In this document: positions 45,041 through 52,327 of the stretch, in pieces
Position numbering within the stretch: the stretch's first letter is position 1
Layout: each line of letters starts with the position of its first letter
NCBI GenBank assembly: GCA_023701135.1
Contig: JAMPXP010000005.1
Location: forward strand, 165,270 to 229,269
Length of the DNA: 64,000 nt
Direction of reading: 5' to 3'
From: Desulfobacula sp.
Lineage (GTDB): Bacteria; Desulfobacterota; Desulfobacteria; Desulfobacterales; Desulfobacteraceae
Notes under the pieces: generated by a model
Database searches by the model: none
Told to the model about the DNA's origin: nothing
Seen by the model: the letters and a program-made list of their open reading frames with translations, nothing else
Translations under genes and position numbers: made by a program

Positions 45041-46347
45041 TTTATTTCATAGAGATCTTTGGTTCTGTCTTGCAGAATGACCTGGTTGAATTTCTGTTTA
45101 TCAGCCTGGTCGAACAACCGGTATCCTTCTTCAGTGCAGGCTTTACAGGCATTGATGGGGATATGGACCCCCAGAATATGGTTTCCTGTGGAAGCAGAGG
45201 AATCAATTTCAAAGCAGCCGCCGCAGTCCCGGCAGATACGGATTTTTTCCTTTTGCCGTTCAAAGATATTGTCGGTATCATAAAATATTTCCCGGTGCCG
45301 GGTCTCAAAACTTCCGGGTGTTCCGGTTTTCTGCCGGAGTTCATCCTTTTCTTTCCAATAGGCATTGATGGTATCCGTGGTTTTTTTGATTTTATCCGTA
45401 ACACTGACGGATTGCTTTAAGCGTTCCGGATCATAGTCGGGTTCAATAACCCCTGAATAGTCAATGCCGGCCATGGACAGGATGATGCCGAGGTTGACAT
45501 AGGGAAGGGCGCCTTCAATGGAATATCCGCCTTCCAGGACGGCAATATCCGGCTTGAGAAGGGAGGTCAGCATGGCATAGCCCTGGGCGGAAAAATTCAT
45601 ATTGGTCAAGGGATCAGTATAGTGGTTGTCCTGGCCTGCGGAATTGACAATCAGGTCGGGTTTGAATTCTTCCAGTATGGGCAGCACGCAATTTTTAATG
45701 ACATACAGATAGCCTTCCGTAGAGGTTCCGGGGGGCAGGGGAATATTCAGGTTGGATCCCCGGGAATTGGGCCCGCCCAGCTCCCCGGTAAAGCCCGTGC
45801 CCGGATACAGGGTCCGGCCGTCCTGATGAAGGGAAATGAACAGGACATCGGGATCATGCCAGAAAATATCGTTGGTGCCGTCTCCGTGATGGCAGTCCGT
45901 GTCGATTACGGCTATTTTTTTCAGTCCGAATTGGGTCCGGATATATTCGACCATCACCGCTTCAATATTGATATGGCAGAATCCCCTGCCGCCATGGGAA
46001 ACCCTCATGGAATGATGGCCCGGAGGCCGGACCAGGGCGAATCCGTTTTTGACTTCCTTGTTCAGAACCGCATTGGCAATGGCTTTGGCGCCTCCGGCAC
46101 TGATGAGATGGGATTCGGTGGTAATTGATTTTTCATCGGGGATACAGAAATGGGCCCTCCGGATATCCTGGACCGTGACGATTTCGGGTTTGTATTCAAT
46201 GATACCGCTGATATCAAAGACCCCTTCCTCGGTGACCTGGTCCTGGGTATACAGCAGCCTTTCTTCTCTTTCCGGATGGGTGGGGTCAATGGCCCAGTCA
46301 AAGGCAGGGAAGAATACAAGACCTGTTTTATTGGATGCTTTTAACAT
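45037..46347 (-). CDS. Histone deacetylase-like amidohydrolase with C-terminal zinc-ribbon-like extension
   Basis: 436 residues. The arginase/deacetylase domain (about 1-320) has RPPGHHSM (catalytic His pair), VIDTDCHHGDGTND (zinc Asp/His) and VLEGGYSIEGALPY. Members deacetylate lysines, acetylpolyamines or acetoin-related substrates. The last ~100 residues carry paired cysteines (ICRDCGGCFEID ... NACKAC), a likely extra metal site not found in the basic enzyme. GAGG 6 bases before the ATG. Coupled to epmA by a 4-base overlap and 9 bp after the hydantoinase-like gene. Confidence 0.88.
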   Translation of the reverse strand: MLKASNKTGLVFFPAFDWAIDPTHPEREERLLYTQDQVTEEGVFDISGIIEYKPEIVTVQDIRRAHFCIPDEKSITTESHLISAGGAKAIANAVLNKEVKNGFALVRPPGHHSMRVSHGGRGFCHINIEAVMVEYIRTQFGLKKIAVIDTDCHHGDGTNDIFWHDPDVLFISLHQDGRTLYPGTGFTGELGGPNSRGSNLNIPLPPGTSTEGYLYVIKNCVLPILEEFKPDLIVNSAGQDNHYTDPLTNMNFSAQGYAMLTSLLKPDIAVLEGGYSIEGALPYVNLGIILSMAGIDYSGVIEPDYDPERLKQSVSVTDKIKKTTDTINAYWKEKDELRQKTGTPGSFETRHREIFYDTDNIFERQKEKIRICRDCGGCFEIDSSASTGNHILGVHIPINACKACTEEGYRLFDQADKQKFNQVILQDRTKDLYEIK

Positions 46348-46356
46348 GCTTACCTC

Positions 46357-48036
46357 TTATAACTGGGACAGAATATGTTCAAACCCTTTTATCAGACCGG
46401 GTTTGATCTGCATTTTGGTTCTGAAAATCTTCCCCTTGGGTGAGAAATTCCGGACAATATTGAATTTTTGAAATTCAACCACTTCCACATCGTCTATATT
46501 GTCCGGGTCTGCTCCGGAATTGAGGGCCTTTTCTTTTAACAGGGAATGGGCGGTTTCAATGAGATCGTCTTCGGAATAGGTTTTGGAGATGGGCTCTGCA
46601 AAATCTTCTTCATGAGCTGTCACTATTCCCTGTTCCGTATCTGCATTCAGGGAGATTTCACAGGTGGTCCTGGCCAGGGCCGCCCCGATGGCATTGGCCA
46701 CGGAAGATTCCGGAACAACAATGGTCTTGATATGATAAAGTTCTTCTATTTTTTTGGCAAAATAGGGGGCCGGGCCGCCCAGGAGAAGGATTTTTCTCGG
46801 GCTGATCTTATAGCCTTCCAGAAATTCATGGACTGTATACACCGGCTGGGTATTGATCTTGTCAATCATTTCAAAGGTCTTTTTGAGAATGATGGAACAG
46901 CATTTTTTAAATATTTTATCAGCGGTTTCAACATCATCAAGACCCAGTTCCAGAGCGATTTGGTGAATTCCCTTCCGGGCATTTTCCGCATTGCCTTCCG
47001 GCATGAGCCCCAGGACAATAAGGGCATCTGTGGGGGTGGGCTCGGGACCGCCAAAAGCCATGGCAGGCCCTTTCCGGTCAGGTCCGATAACCAGCTCCTG
47101 ATCCTTTACCCGGACCACGCTGTCGCCCCCGATCCCTTTTGAATCGGTCTGAAGAGACCGGATCAGGCTTTTATACTGGCCTCTCTGGATTCCCATGGGC
47201 TCCAGCAAAGGGGCCTTATTGACCAGAAAGGCAATATCCGTGGTGGTGCCGCCGATGTCCAGCACAATGGCATCCTGTTTTTTCGGCGCATAGGGAATGG
47301 CGCCCATGATACTTGCCGCAGGCCCGGACAACACGGTCTGACCGGGAAAGGACATGGAAGACTCAAGGGACATGGTGCCCCCGTCCGCCTTAAGGATATG
47401 GATGGGAATGGAAAGCCCCATTTGCTTCAGAGAATCTTTAATGGCTTCAAAAAAGGATTTATGGAGGGAGAAGACGGCGGCGTTCAGATGGGTGGTGGCG
47501 ATCCGCCGCGGGAAATTCAGGTTTCCGGAGACATGATGGCCGAGGAAAACCTTTTTGAAATGCCGGTTCAGAATCCGTTTGATAAGGATCTCATGGCTGG
47601 GGTTCCGGACGCAGAATTTGCTGACCACCCCCACATATTCAATTCCGGCCTTTTCCATTTTCTGGACAATATCGTTGATTTCCATGGTATTCACCGGGGC
47701 TTTTTCCCTTCCCCTGTGATTGATGGACCCTGAAACGCAATAATACTGCTCTCCGGTCCTGAAAAATTCAGGATCAATGCCGGGGCCTGCGGAAACCACC
47801 ATGCCCACCGGATTCATATCCTGCTGCACAATGGCGTTGGTGGTCAGCGTGGTGGAGATGACAATGCGTTTTATTCGTTTGGGGTCGATACCGTCCAGAA
47901 GTTTTTCAAAACATGCGAGGATGGTATGGAAAAGATCTGCCGCATCAGTGGCGTATTTGATTTTTTTCTCAATGCCGCCGGCGCTTAAAAGAACAGCATC
48001 CGTATGTGTACCGCCAACATCTATTCCAATAATCAT
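46357..48036 (-). CDS. Hydantoinase/oxoprolinase A family ATPase-fold protein
   Basis: 559 residues of ASKHA fold. N-terminal MIIGIDVGGTHTDAVLL and central VLDIGGTTTDIAFLV are the two phosphate loops; ISTTLTTNAIVQQ and LSGPAASIMGAIPY are HyuA hallmarks. True HyuA works with a HyuB partner on hydantoins or 5-oxoproline, but no hyuB is present; stand-alone members may act on other substrates. ATG 48036 follows AGGGA; an upstream frame extension is not needed. First gene of an operon with the deacetylase-like gene and epmA. Confidence 0.85.
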   Translation of the reverse strand: MIIGIDVGGTHTDAVLLSAGGIEKKIKYATDAADLFHTILACFEKLLDGIDPKRIKRIVISTTLTTNAIVQQDMNPVGMVVSAGPGIDPEFFRTGEQYYCVSGSINHRGREKAPVNTMEINDIVQKMEKAGIEYVGVVSKFCVRNPSHEILIKRILNRHFKKVFLGHHVSGNLNFPRRIATTHLNAAVFSLHKSFFEAIKDSLKQMGLSIPIHILKADGGTMSLESSMSFPGQTVLSGPAASIMGAIPYAPKKQDAIVLDIGGTTTDIAFLVNKAPLLEPMGIQRGQYKSLIRSLQTDSKGIGGDSVVRVKDQELVIGPDRKGPAMAFGGPEPTPTDALIVLGLMPEGNAENARKGIHQIALELGLDDVETADKIFKKCCSIILKKTFEMIDKINTQPVYTVHEFLEGYKISPRKILLLGGPAPYFAKKIEELYHIKTIVVPESSVANAIGAALARTTCEISLNADTEQGIVTAHEEDFAEPISKTYSEDDLIETAHSLLKEKALNSGADPDNIDDVEVVEFQKFNIVRNFSPKGKIFRTKMQIKPGLIKGFEHILSQL

Positions 48037-48249
48037 GGCGTTTCCCTGTCCGTATGGATTACAGCCCAAATCCGGGCTTTAATATCATTGGGGAGCTTGT
48101 CAGAAAAAAAAGGGCTTGTCAATTAGATTTTCTTTTGATATTTGCCCTGTTTTTGAAGCCCGGTCCCGGTTTTAACTTGAATTATGGGCCGGGATATTTT
48201 ATGAACAAACCGCGGTTATTTACAAATACAGATACTGGGAGATGAATTT

Positions 48250-48972
48250 ATGCCGGTGATAGAATGGGGAAAAGACGGCTCCGTCGCCGTTATTCGGATG
48301 TGTAACGCTGCCAACAAACAGAACCTTGTGTTTGTGGAAGAGATGAACCGGTGCCTGGATGAGATAGAGGCGGATAAGGAGATTTACGCCGTTGTCCTGA
48401 CCTCCGACGATGAAAAGAATTTCTGCCAGGGCATTGATATTGAATGGCTCACCGCCAGGATGGGTGAAAAAGATTTTGCCGGCATCAAGGCCTTCCTGCA
48501 CGGGATCAATGGTATTTTCAAACGCTTCCTGTTCATGCCCCTTCCCATGATTGCCGCCATCAACGGCCATGCCTTTGGAAACGGCGCCATGCTGGCCTGC
48601 ACCTGCGATTTCAGGTTCATGAAAAAGGACAAGGGCTTCTTCTGCTTTCCTGAAGTGGATATCAGCATTCCCTTTCTGCCGGGCATGATTCAGTTTGTCC
48701 GGAAGGCCATTCCCGAATATAAATTTAATGAAATGATCCTTTCCGGCAAGCGGGTGGGGGCCGAAGAACTTTATCAAAGCCATGTCATCGTCAAAGCCAG
48801 CAGCGACAGGGAAGAACTGCTCAAGGACGCCATGGCCTTTGCCCGGACCTTTACCAAGAAGCGGGGGATTTTCGGGGAATTGAAAAAACGGATGCATAAA
48901 AACATCGTCCAGGTCATGGAAACCGAAGATGTGCAGCAGATTGAATCCATGGGACTGTTTATCGACGGGTAA
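48250..48972 (+). CDS. Enoyl-CoA hydratase/isomerase family protein (crotonase)
   Basis: 240 residues. Crotonase fold: VVLTSDDEKNFCQGIDIEWL (first oxyanion-hole strand) and PMIAAINGHAFGNGAMLAC (second). The catalytic Glu pair of hydratases is not obvious: CFPEVDISIPF retains one acidic residue (Glu), which fits a delta3-delta2-enoyl-CoA isomerase-like activity. GGGAG precedes the ATG. It stands alone at the edge of the cassette region. Confidence 0.85.
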   Translation: MPVIEWGKDGSVAVIRMCNAANKQNLVFVEEMNRCLDEIEADKEIYAVVLTSDDEKNFCQGIDIEWLTARMGEKDFAGIKAFLHGINGIFKRFLFMPLPMIAAINGHAFGNGAMLACTCDFRFMKKDKGFFCFPEVDISIPFLPGMIQFVRKAIPEYKFNEMILSGKRVGAEELYQSHVIVKASSDREELLKDAMAFARTFTKKRGIFGELKKRMHKNIVQVMETEDVQQIESMGLFIDG

Positions 48973-49328
48973 GGCCCTATGCCTGTTTGGTGGTCCGGCC
49001 ATGGGTTGCGACTCATATGACCGGACTTTCTACAGGCTCTAAACGCCATTCCGCTGACCGGCAAAACTCGCTTCGCTCAGACAGGTTGGCGGTCTTGCCG
49101 CTCCATTGCGTTAAGACCCTGTACAAAAGCCGCTCAACTATTCCTTGCAACCCATTCCCGCCTCCCCGCCGGATATTCCCCCGCCAAATATATTGAATAG
49201 TTCTTTACATGGATTTTTAATCCTGCTACGAATCTAACGAGCTGAATTTTAATTGGGTTCTGGTCGGTCATCATTTAAATTGCGGGGGTGGACAGAACCA
49301 CACAATGAATTAGAGCAAGATATTTCTT
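48973..49328. other. Intergenic stretch with an attC-like site, no gene
   Basis: 356 bp after the crotonase gene. It holds a GTCCGG/CCGGAC hairpin (48993-49026) that may end the crotonase transcript, a candidate attC site (49038-49116), and then AT-rich leader sequence of the first cassette. No supported open frame. Confidence 0.5.
49038..49116 (+). other. attC-like site 1
   Basis: Starts TCTAAACGCC and ends GCGTTAAGA; outer ends are complementary with mismatches. Inner arms CCGGCAAAAC and GTCTTGCCGC pair 8 of 10. Core motifs deviate from consensus at one or two bases. It marks the left end of the array. Confidence 0.4.
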
Positions 49329-49804
49329 ATGGAAAATGAACTAAAAGAATATAGAGCTGATCTTTTGCAACGGCTTATCAAGCTAAATGAAAATTATGAT
49401 AAACTTATTATTACTTTGGCTGGTGGGGCTTTGGGTCTTTCCGTAGTTTTATGAAAGATATTATGAAGCAAGACCCAATCCAATGTCAGTCTTTTTTAAC
49501 GTTTTCATGGATTCTTCTTGTTTTGAGTTTGACTTCCGTTCTTTGTGCTTTGCTATTTGGTATTGCTGCAAACAAAAAGGCAATTAGGCAGGTAGATCAA
49601 AACAAAATTTATAGCGAGACACCGGGTGGCATATTTTCAATAATAACAGACTATCTTCACTATTCAGGAACAATCTTCTTGATTGTTGCCCTGGTTTTTC
49701 TTTTAATTTTTGTCTGCAAAAATGTGGAGGTTAAAAATGGTAAAGGAAAAAGCACCGCATACCCCAAGTCGACCACAGAAACCATCAACTCCGAAAACAA
49801 ATAA
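49329..49804 (+). pseudogene. Small membrane protein split by a frameshift (cassette gene)
   Basis: Two open frames meet in an ATGA overlap: 49329-49454 (41 residues, MENELKEYRADLLQRL ... GGALGLSVVL) and 49451-49804 (117 residues, MKDIMKQDPIQCQSFLTF ...). Adding one T to the TTTT run at 49447-49450 joins them into a single ~158-residue protein (...LSVVFMKDIMKQDP...) with three hydrophobic segments. The first piece ends in the middle of a hydrophobic helix, which argues for a break rather than two genes. The family is not recognised. It could also be a sequencing error or programmed slippage. Confidence 0.6.
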
Positions 49805-49880
49805 AGATGATGGAAAAAGAAGTTGGTCGCCGCCCCCGCCCCCGCCAAAGCCGCCAAAATCCGATAAAGGCGGCAAATAA
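49737..49880 (+). CDS. 47-residue proline-rich peptide (cassette gene)
   Basis: Out-of-frame with and overlapping the end of the membrane protein gene. Begins MVKEKAPHTPSRPQK and contains WSPPPPPPKPPKSDKGGK at the end. A GGAGG lies 7 bases before the ATG, one of the best ribosome binding sites in the region, so it is likely translated. The charged, low-complexity sequence suggests a disordered peptide; six consecutive prolines would need EF-P. The stop codon lies just before attC-like site 2. Function unknown. Confidence 0.6.
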   Translation: MVKEKAPHTPSRPQKPSTPKTNKDDGKRSWSPPPPPPKPPKSDKGGK

Positions 49881-49881
49881 G

Positions 49882-49949
49882 TTATAACCAGAGCATGACC
49901 TATGGGGAAAGCCTTGTAGCCTTTTCTCATAGGTCATGCGACGTTGGGC
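49882..49949 (+). other. attC-like site 2
   Basis: 68 bp. Right core GTTGGGC matches GTTRRRY exactly; the left core TTATAAC keeps AAC. Inner arms GCATGACCTATG and CATAGGTCATGC are a perfect 12-bp inverted repeat, extended by G-U/A-U pairs. As a plain hairpin it has no T-tract, so it is not a good terminator. Confidence 0.6.
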
Positions 49950-49974
49950 ACAAAATAATAAGGAAGGTGAATAA

Positions 49975-50253
49975 ATGTGTTACAAGATTTTAACTCTTTG
50001 TTTGGTATTGTTTGCAGCTACGACCGTTTTCGCTTCGACAAAAGTTCTTGATGCGCATAAGGCAAACCCTTCTGATGTTGCCCAGGCTGAAAAATTTCTT
50101 AGGGATTTACCTAATGCGTGTTCTGGGAGCTATGCATACGCATCATCAGATGGCACTGTAAATATACGGGTAATCTGCATAGGTTCTACAAAGACAGAAT
50201 CGATGGATGGGCTTATCGCTATTAAAAATGGTGTTGTGACACAAGTTAAATAG
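49975..50253 (+). CDS. Small exported protein (cassette gene)
   Basis: 92 residues with a signal peptide (ILTLCLVLFAATTVFAS, cleavage after about residue 20) and a ~70-residue secreted part with two Cys (NACSGSYA, RVICIGST) that may form a disulfide. AAGGAAGG precedes the ATG, which lies 26 bp after the right core of attC-like site 2. No family recognised. Confidence 0.65.
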   Translation: MCYKILTLCLVLFAATTVFASTKVLDAHKANPSDVAQAEKFLRDLPNACSGSYAYASSDGTVNIRVICIGSTKTESMDGLIAIKNGVVTQVK

Positions 50254-50259
50254 TCGATT

Positions 50260-50367
50260 GCCCAACATCATTCTTTACGCGGGCAGGTGCGTAGCGACAG
50301 CACATAGAAGCCCTCAACCAAATAAATTGGTCTTGGTTAGCAGATGCAGTTCTAAGGCCTGTTAGCT
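50260..50367 (+). other. attC-like site 3 (weak)
   Basis: Left core GCCCAAC matches RYYYAAC exactly, 6 bp after the stop codon; right core GTTAGCT deviates at one position. An inner GGGC...GCCC / GTGC...GCAC hairpin is present, but arm pairing next to the cores is poor. Called mainly by position. Confidence 0.35.
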
Positions 50368-50449
50368 TGGCGCTATTGCCCAAAAGCCCGTATTGCAGAA
50401 CACAAAAAAAAAATGTACTATAAGGTTGAATCGTTAAAGAGAGGGCATG

Positions 50450-50668
50450 ATGCAAACATCACTACCATTGAATGAAATGACCGTCACTGAAAAACTCGTT
50501 GCGATTAATCAAATCTGGGAGGATCTTATGCGTAATCCCAATGATGTCCCATCTCCGGATTGGCATAGAGAAGTATTATCAGCCCGTGCCGGGCGTGTAA
50601 AAAGTGGTGAGGCTAAATTTAAAGATTTTGAATCTGTTAAATCTGAATTGCGCTCAGAGTTCAAATGA
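50450..50668 (+). CDS. Antitoxin, addiction module component family
   Basis: 72-residue antitoxin of the putative addiction module component type (PF09720-like): TEKLVAINQIWEDLMRN and a C-terminal basic/acidic helix (RAGRVKSGEAKFKDFES). It should bind and block the downstream toxin and repress the operon. The second of two adjacent ATGs is taken for ribosome-site spacing. Stop overlaps the toxin start (ATGA). Confidence 0.85.
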   Translation: MQTSLPLNEMTVTEKLVAINQIWEDLMRNPNDVPSPDWHREVLSARAGRVKSGEAKFKDFESVKSELRSEFK

Positions 50669-50967
50669 TCATTCGAATCCTTGATGAAGCACAATCTGAT
50701 TTGCGTGAAGGTGCCCAATTCTATGAGCAGCAGAGCAATGGTTTGGGACTTTATTTTCTTGACACGCTTTTTTCTGATATTGAATCCTTGATTCTATATG
50801 CGGGAGTCCATATTAAAATTGATGGTTACTTCAGGTTGCTGTCAAAGAGCTTTCCTTTCGCAGTCTATTATGGCCTGGATGGAGATACGGTAAATGTTTA
50901 TGCAGTTTTAGACTGTCGAAGAAACCCAAATCGAACCATAGAACAATTAAAAAAGCGGCGGATATAA
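50665..50967 (+). CDS. RelE/ParE family toxin
   Basis: 100-residue RelE/ParE fold protein: AQSDLREGAQFYEQQS at the N-terminus and AVYYGLDGDTVNVYAVLDCRRNP at the C-terminus, as in plasmid-stabilisation toxins. Depending on subfamily it would cut mRNA at the ribosome or poison gyrase. Pairs with the preceding antitoxin. Its stop codon overlaps the left core of attC-like site 4. Such modules stabilise integron cassettes. Confidence 0.87.
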   Translation: MIIRILDEAQSDLREGAQFYEQQSNGLGLYFLDTLFSDIESLILYAGVHIKIDGYFRLLSKSFPFAVYYGLDGDTVNVYAVLDCRRNPNRTIEQLKKRRI

Positions 50968-51032
50968 CAGCATTAGCTCGGACTGCTAAAAACTGCGCCG
51001 TTTAGCTTGTAGCCTTTGGCAGCCGGTTAAGC
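50962..51032 (+). other. attC-like site 4
   Basis: 71 bp. Left core ATATAAC overlaps the toxin stop; right core GTTAAGC matches GTTRRRY exactly. Inner arms CGGACTGCTAAA and TTTGGCAGCCG pair with one unpaired A, the kind of extrahelical base that attC sites use for strand choice. Confidence 0.5.
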
Positions 51033-51102
51033 GCAGCCTTGAAGGGACGGGCCGCATGGGTTGGCCGTATTGCTATTGAAAGGATTATGATTGGATGCTG
51101 AA

Positions 51103-51561
51103 ATGAAATATTTTGAGGATTTTGTTCCGGGTGAAATTGAAAAGGTGGGGGAGTATTATCTCACCCAGGAAGAGATTATAGAATATGCAGGAAAATGGGA
51201 TCCTCAATATTCTCATATTGATCCCGAGGCTGCCGAAAAATCTGTTTTCCAGGGGCTTACCGCAGCAGGAACGCATCTCATGGCGATTACGGTTCTTCAT
51301 CTGGTTACACACCAGCCAAAGGTTGCTGTGCTTGCCGGTTTAGGCTGGGATGAAGTCCGTTTTCTGGGTCCTGCCCGGCCCGGAGATACCTTGACCCTTT
51401 CCCGTGAATGCCTTGAGATTCGTCCGTCAGCATCCAAACCCGATCGCGGAGTGGTCAAAAACCGTCTGACGCTCAGCAACCAAGACGGGCGAACCGTGTT
51501 GAACTATGTGGATACCATATTGGTGGCAAAATCTTCGGGGCTTGAGCCGGTTACGGTCTGA
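51103..51561 (+). CDS. MaoC-like dehydratase / hotdog-fold acyl-CoA hydratase
   Basis: 152 residues. The (R)-hydratase 2 motif is present: YAGKWDPQYSHIDPEAA with the catalytic Asp/His, then VFQGLTAAGTHLMAITV and GLGWDEVRFLGPARPGDTL. Members hydrate enoyl-CoA thioesters. A TTG at 51091 lies closer to AAGGA, so the start may be 12 bases earlier; MKYFEDFVPGE is the usual family N-terminus. It lies just right of the cassette array and, by its normal codon use, is probably backbone. Confidence 0.85.
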   Translation: MKYFEDFVPGEIEKVGEYYLTQEEIIEYAGKWDPQYSHIDPEAAEKSVFQGLTAAGTHLMAITVLHLVTHQPKVAVLAGLGWDEVRFLGPARPGDTLTLSRECLEIRPSASKPDRGVVKNRLTLSNQDGRTVLNYVDTILVAKSSGLEPVTV

Positions 51562-51600
51562 AGTGAAGCCGGACAATTTTATTTGGAAATGATGAATATA

Positions 51601-52290
51601 ATGAAAGACACCCAATGGAACATGACGCCCAATAGGGCAAAGGCCGTCATGCTGGCCAAACGCCAACTGGCTGAACTGGTATGTGATGCCGTGAACCTGG
51701 AGGGGATTCATTTCACCTTGCCCGAAATTCAGACCTTATTGGATGGAATCACGGTGGGCGGGCATCGGTTGGCGGATCAGCAGATCGCACTGAACCAGGC
51801 AGAGGCCTGGCGGGCCATATTTGATCTGATTGAAAAGGGCCGGTTTGAGGTCACGGTTGAAAAAGTCTGCGCCCTTCATGGGATAGCGGCCAGGGGGGAG
51901 GCTTTGGAGTGGGGAAGGTTCAGATCCGGCGGGGTGACGATTGCAGGAACCGGATACCTGCCGCCGGATGCTGCTGCCTTGACAGGTTTGTTTGAAAAAA
52001 TGACGGAGGAGGCCGATAGGATACCGGACATCTATGACCGGGCCATCCATTTCTTTTTGACCATGGCGAGACATCAGTTTTTTTATGATGTCAACAAGCG
52101 GATGGGGCGGTTTGTCATGAACGGGCTGTTGCTGAGTTGGGGATTTCCCGCCATTAATCTTCCGGCAAAACGGCAGCTTGAATTTAACCAGTTGATGCTC
52201 CCTTTTTATGATACCGGGGATCAGAAGCCCATGAATAGGTTTCTGCGGTCCTGCCTGGATGAAAGAGTGATTCAGATCATGAAGGAATAA
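51601..52290 (+). CDS. Fic family protein with Doc-like active site
   Basis: 229 residues. Fic core: H158 in HQFFYDVNKRMGR, where the usual HPFxxGNGRxxR is changed to DVNKR, as in Doc-type phosphotransferases. The N-terminal inhibitory helix element keeps Glu-Gly (VNLEGIHFTLPEI), lacking the Ser/Thr four residues before. The beta-hairpin TVGGHR and a final helical region complete the fold. It would transfer AMP or phosphate to a protein target. Start among four close candidates (51583-51601) is uncertain. No antitoxin gene adjacent. Confidence 0.85.
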   Translation: MKDTQWNMTPNRAKAVMLAKRQLAELVCDAVNLEGIHFTLPEIQTLLDGITVGGHRLADQQIALNQAEAWRAIFDLIEKGRFEVTVEKVCALHGIAARGEALEWGRFRSGGVTIAGTGYLPPDAAALTGLFEKMTEEADRIPDIYDRAIHFFLTMARHQFFYDVNKRMGRFVMNGLLLSWGFPAINLPAKRQLEFNQLMLPFYDTGDQKPMNRFLRSCLDERVIQIMKE

Positions 52291-52327
52291 GGGGTTTGCT
52301 ATCCATTGGTTTCCCAACCGACGCTGC

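Larger units (their letters stand above)
49038..51032 (+). mobile_element. Candidate integron gene-cassette array lacking an integrase (CALIN)
   Basis: Three small units, all on the plus strand, each followed by a segment starting with an RYYYAAC-like core and ending with a GTTRRRY-like core. Unit 1: frameshifted membrane protein plus proline-rich peptide. Unit 2: exported 92-residue protein. Unit 3: toxin-antitoxin pair. Genes of unknown function, toxin-antitoxin modules, uniform orientation, lower G+C and stop codons abutting the attC-like sites are typical of chromosomal integrons. No integrase gene lies within the window. The interpretation is mine; each core motif is visible in the sequence. 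Confidence 0.6.

Noticed and set aside
48220..49002. A 260-residue open frame on the minus strand opposite the crotonase gene
   Set aside because: It mirrors the crotonase codons, has no ribosome binding site and a low-complexity composition; the crotonase frame has clear family motifs.
49232..49238. ATCTAAC, an exact RYYYAAC core in the leader of cassette 1
   Set aside because: No GTTRRRY partner within a plausible attC length and no pairing arms.
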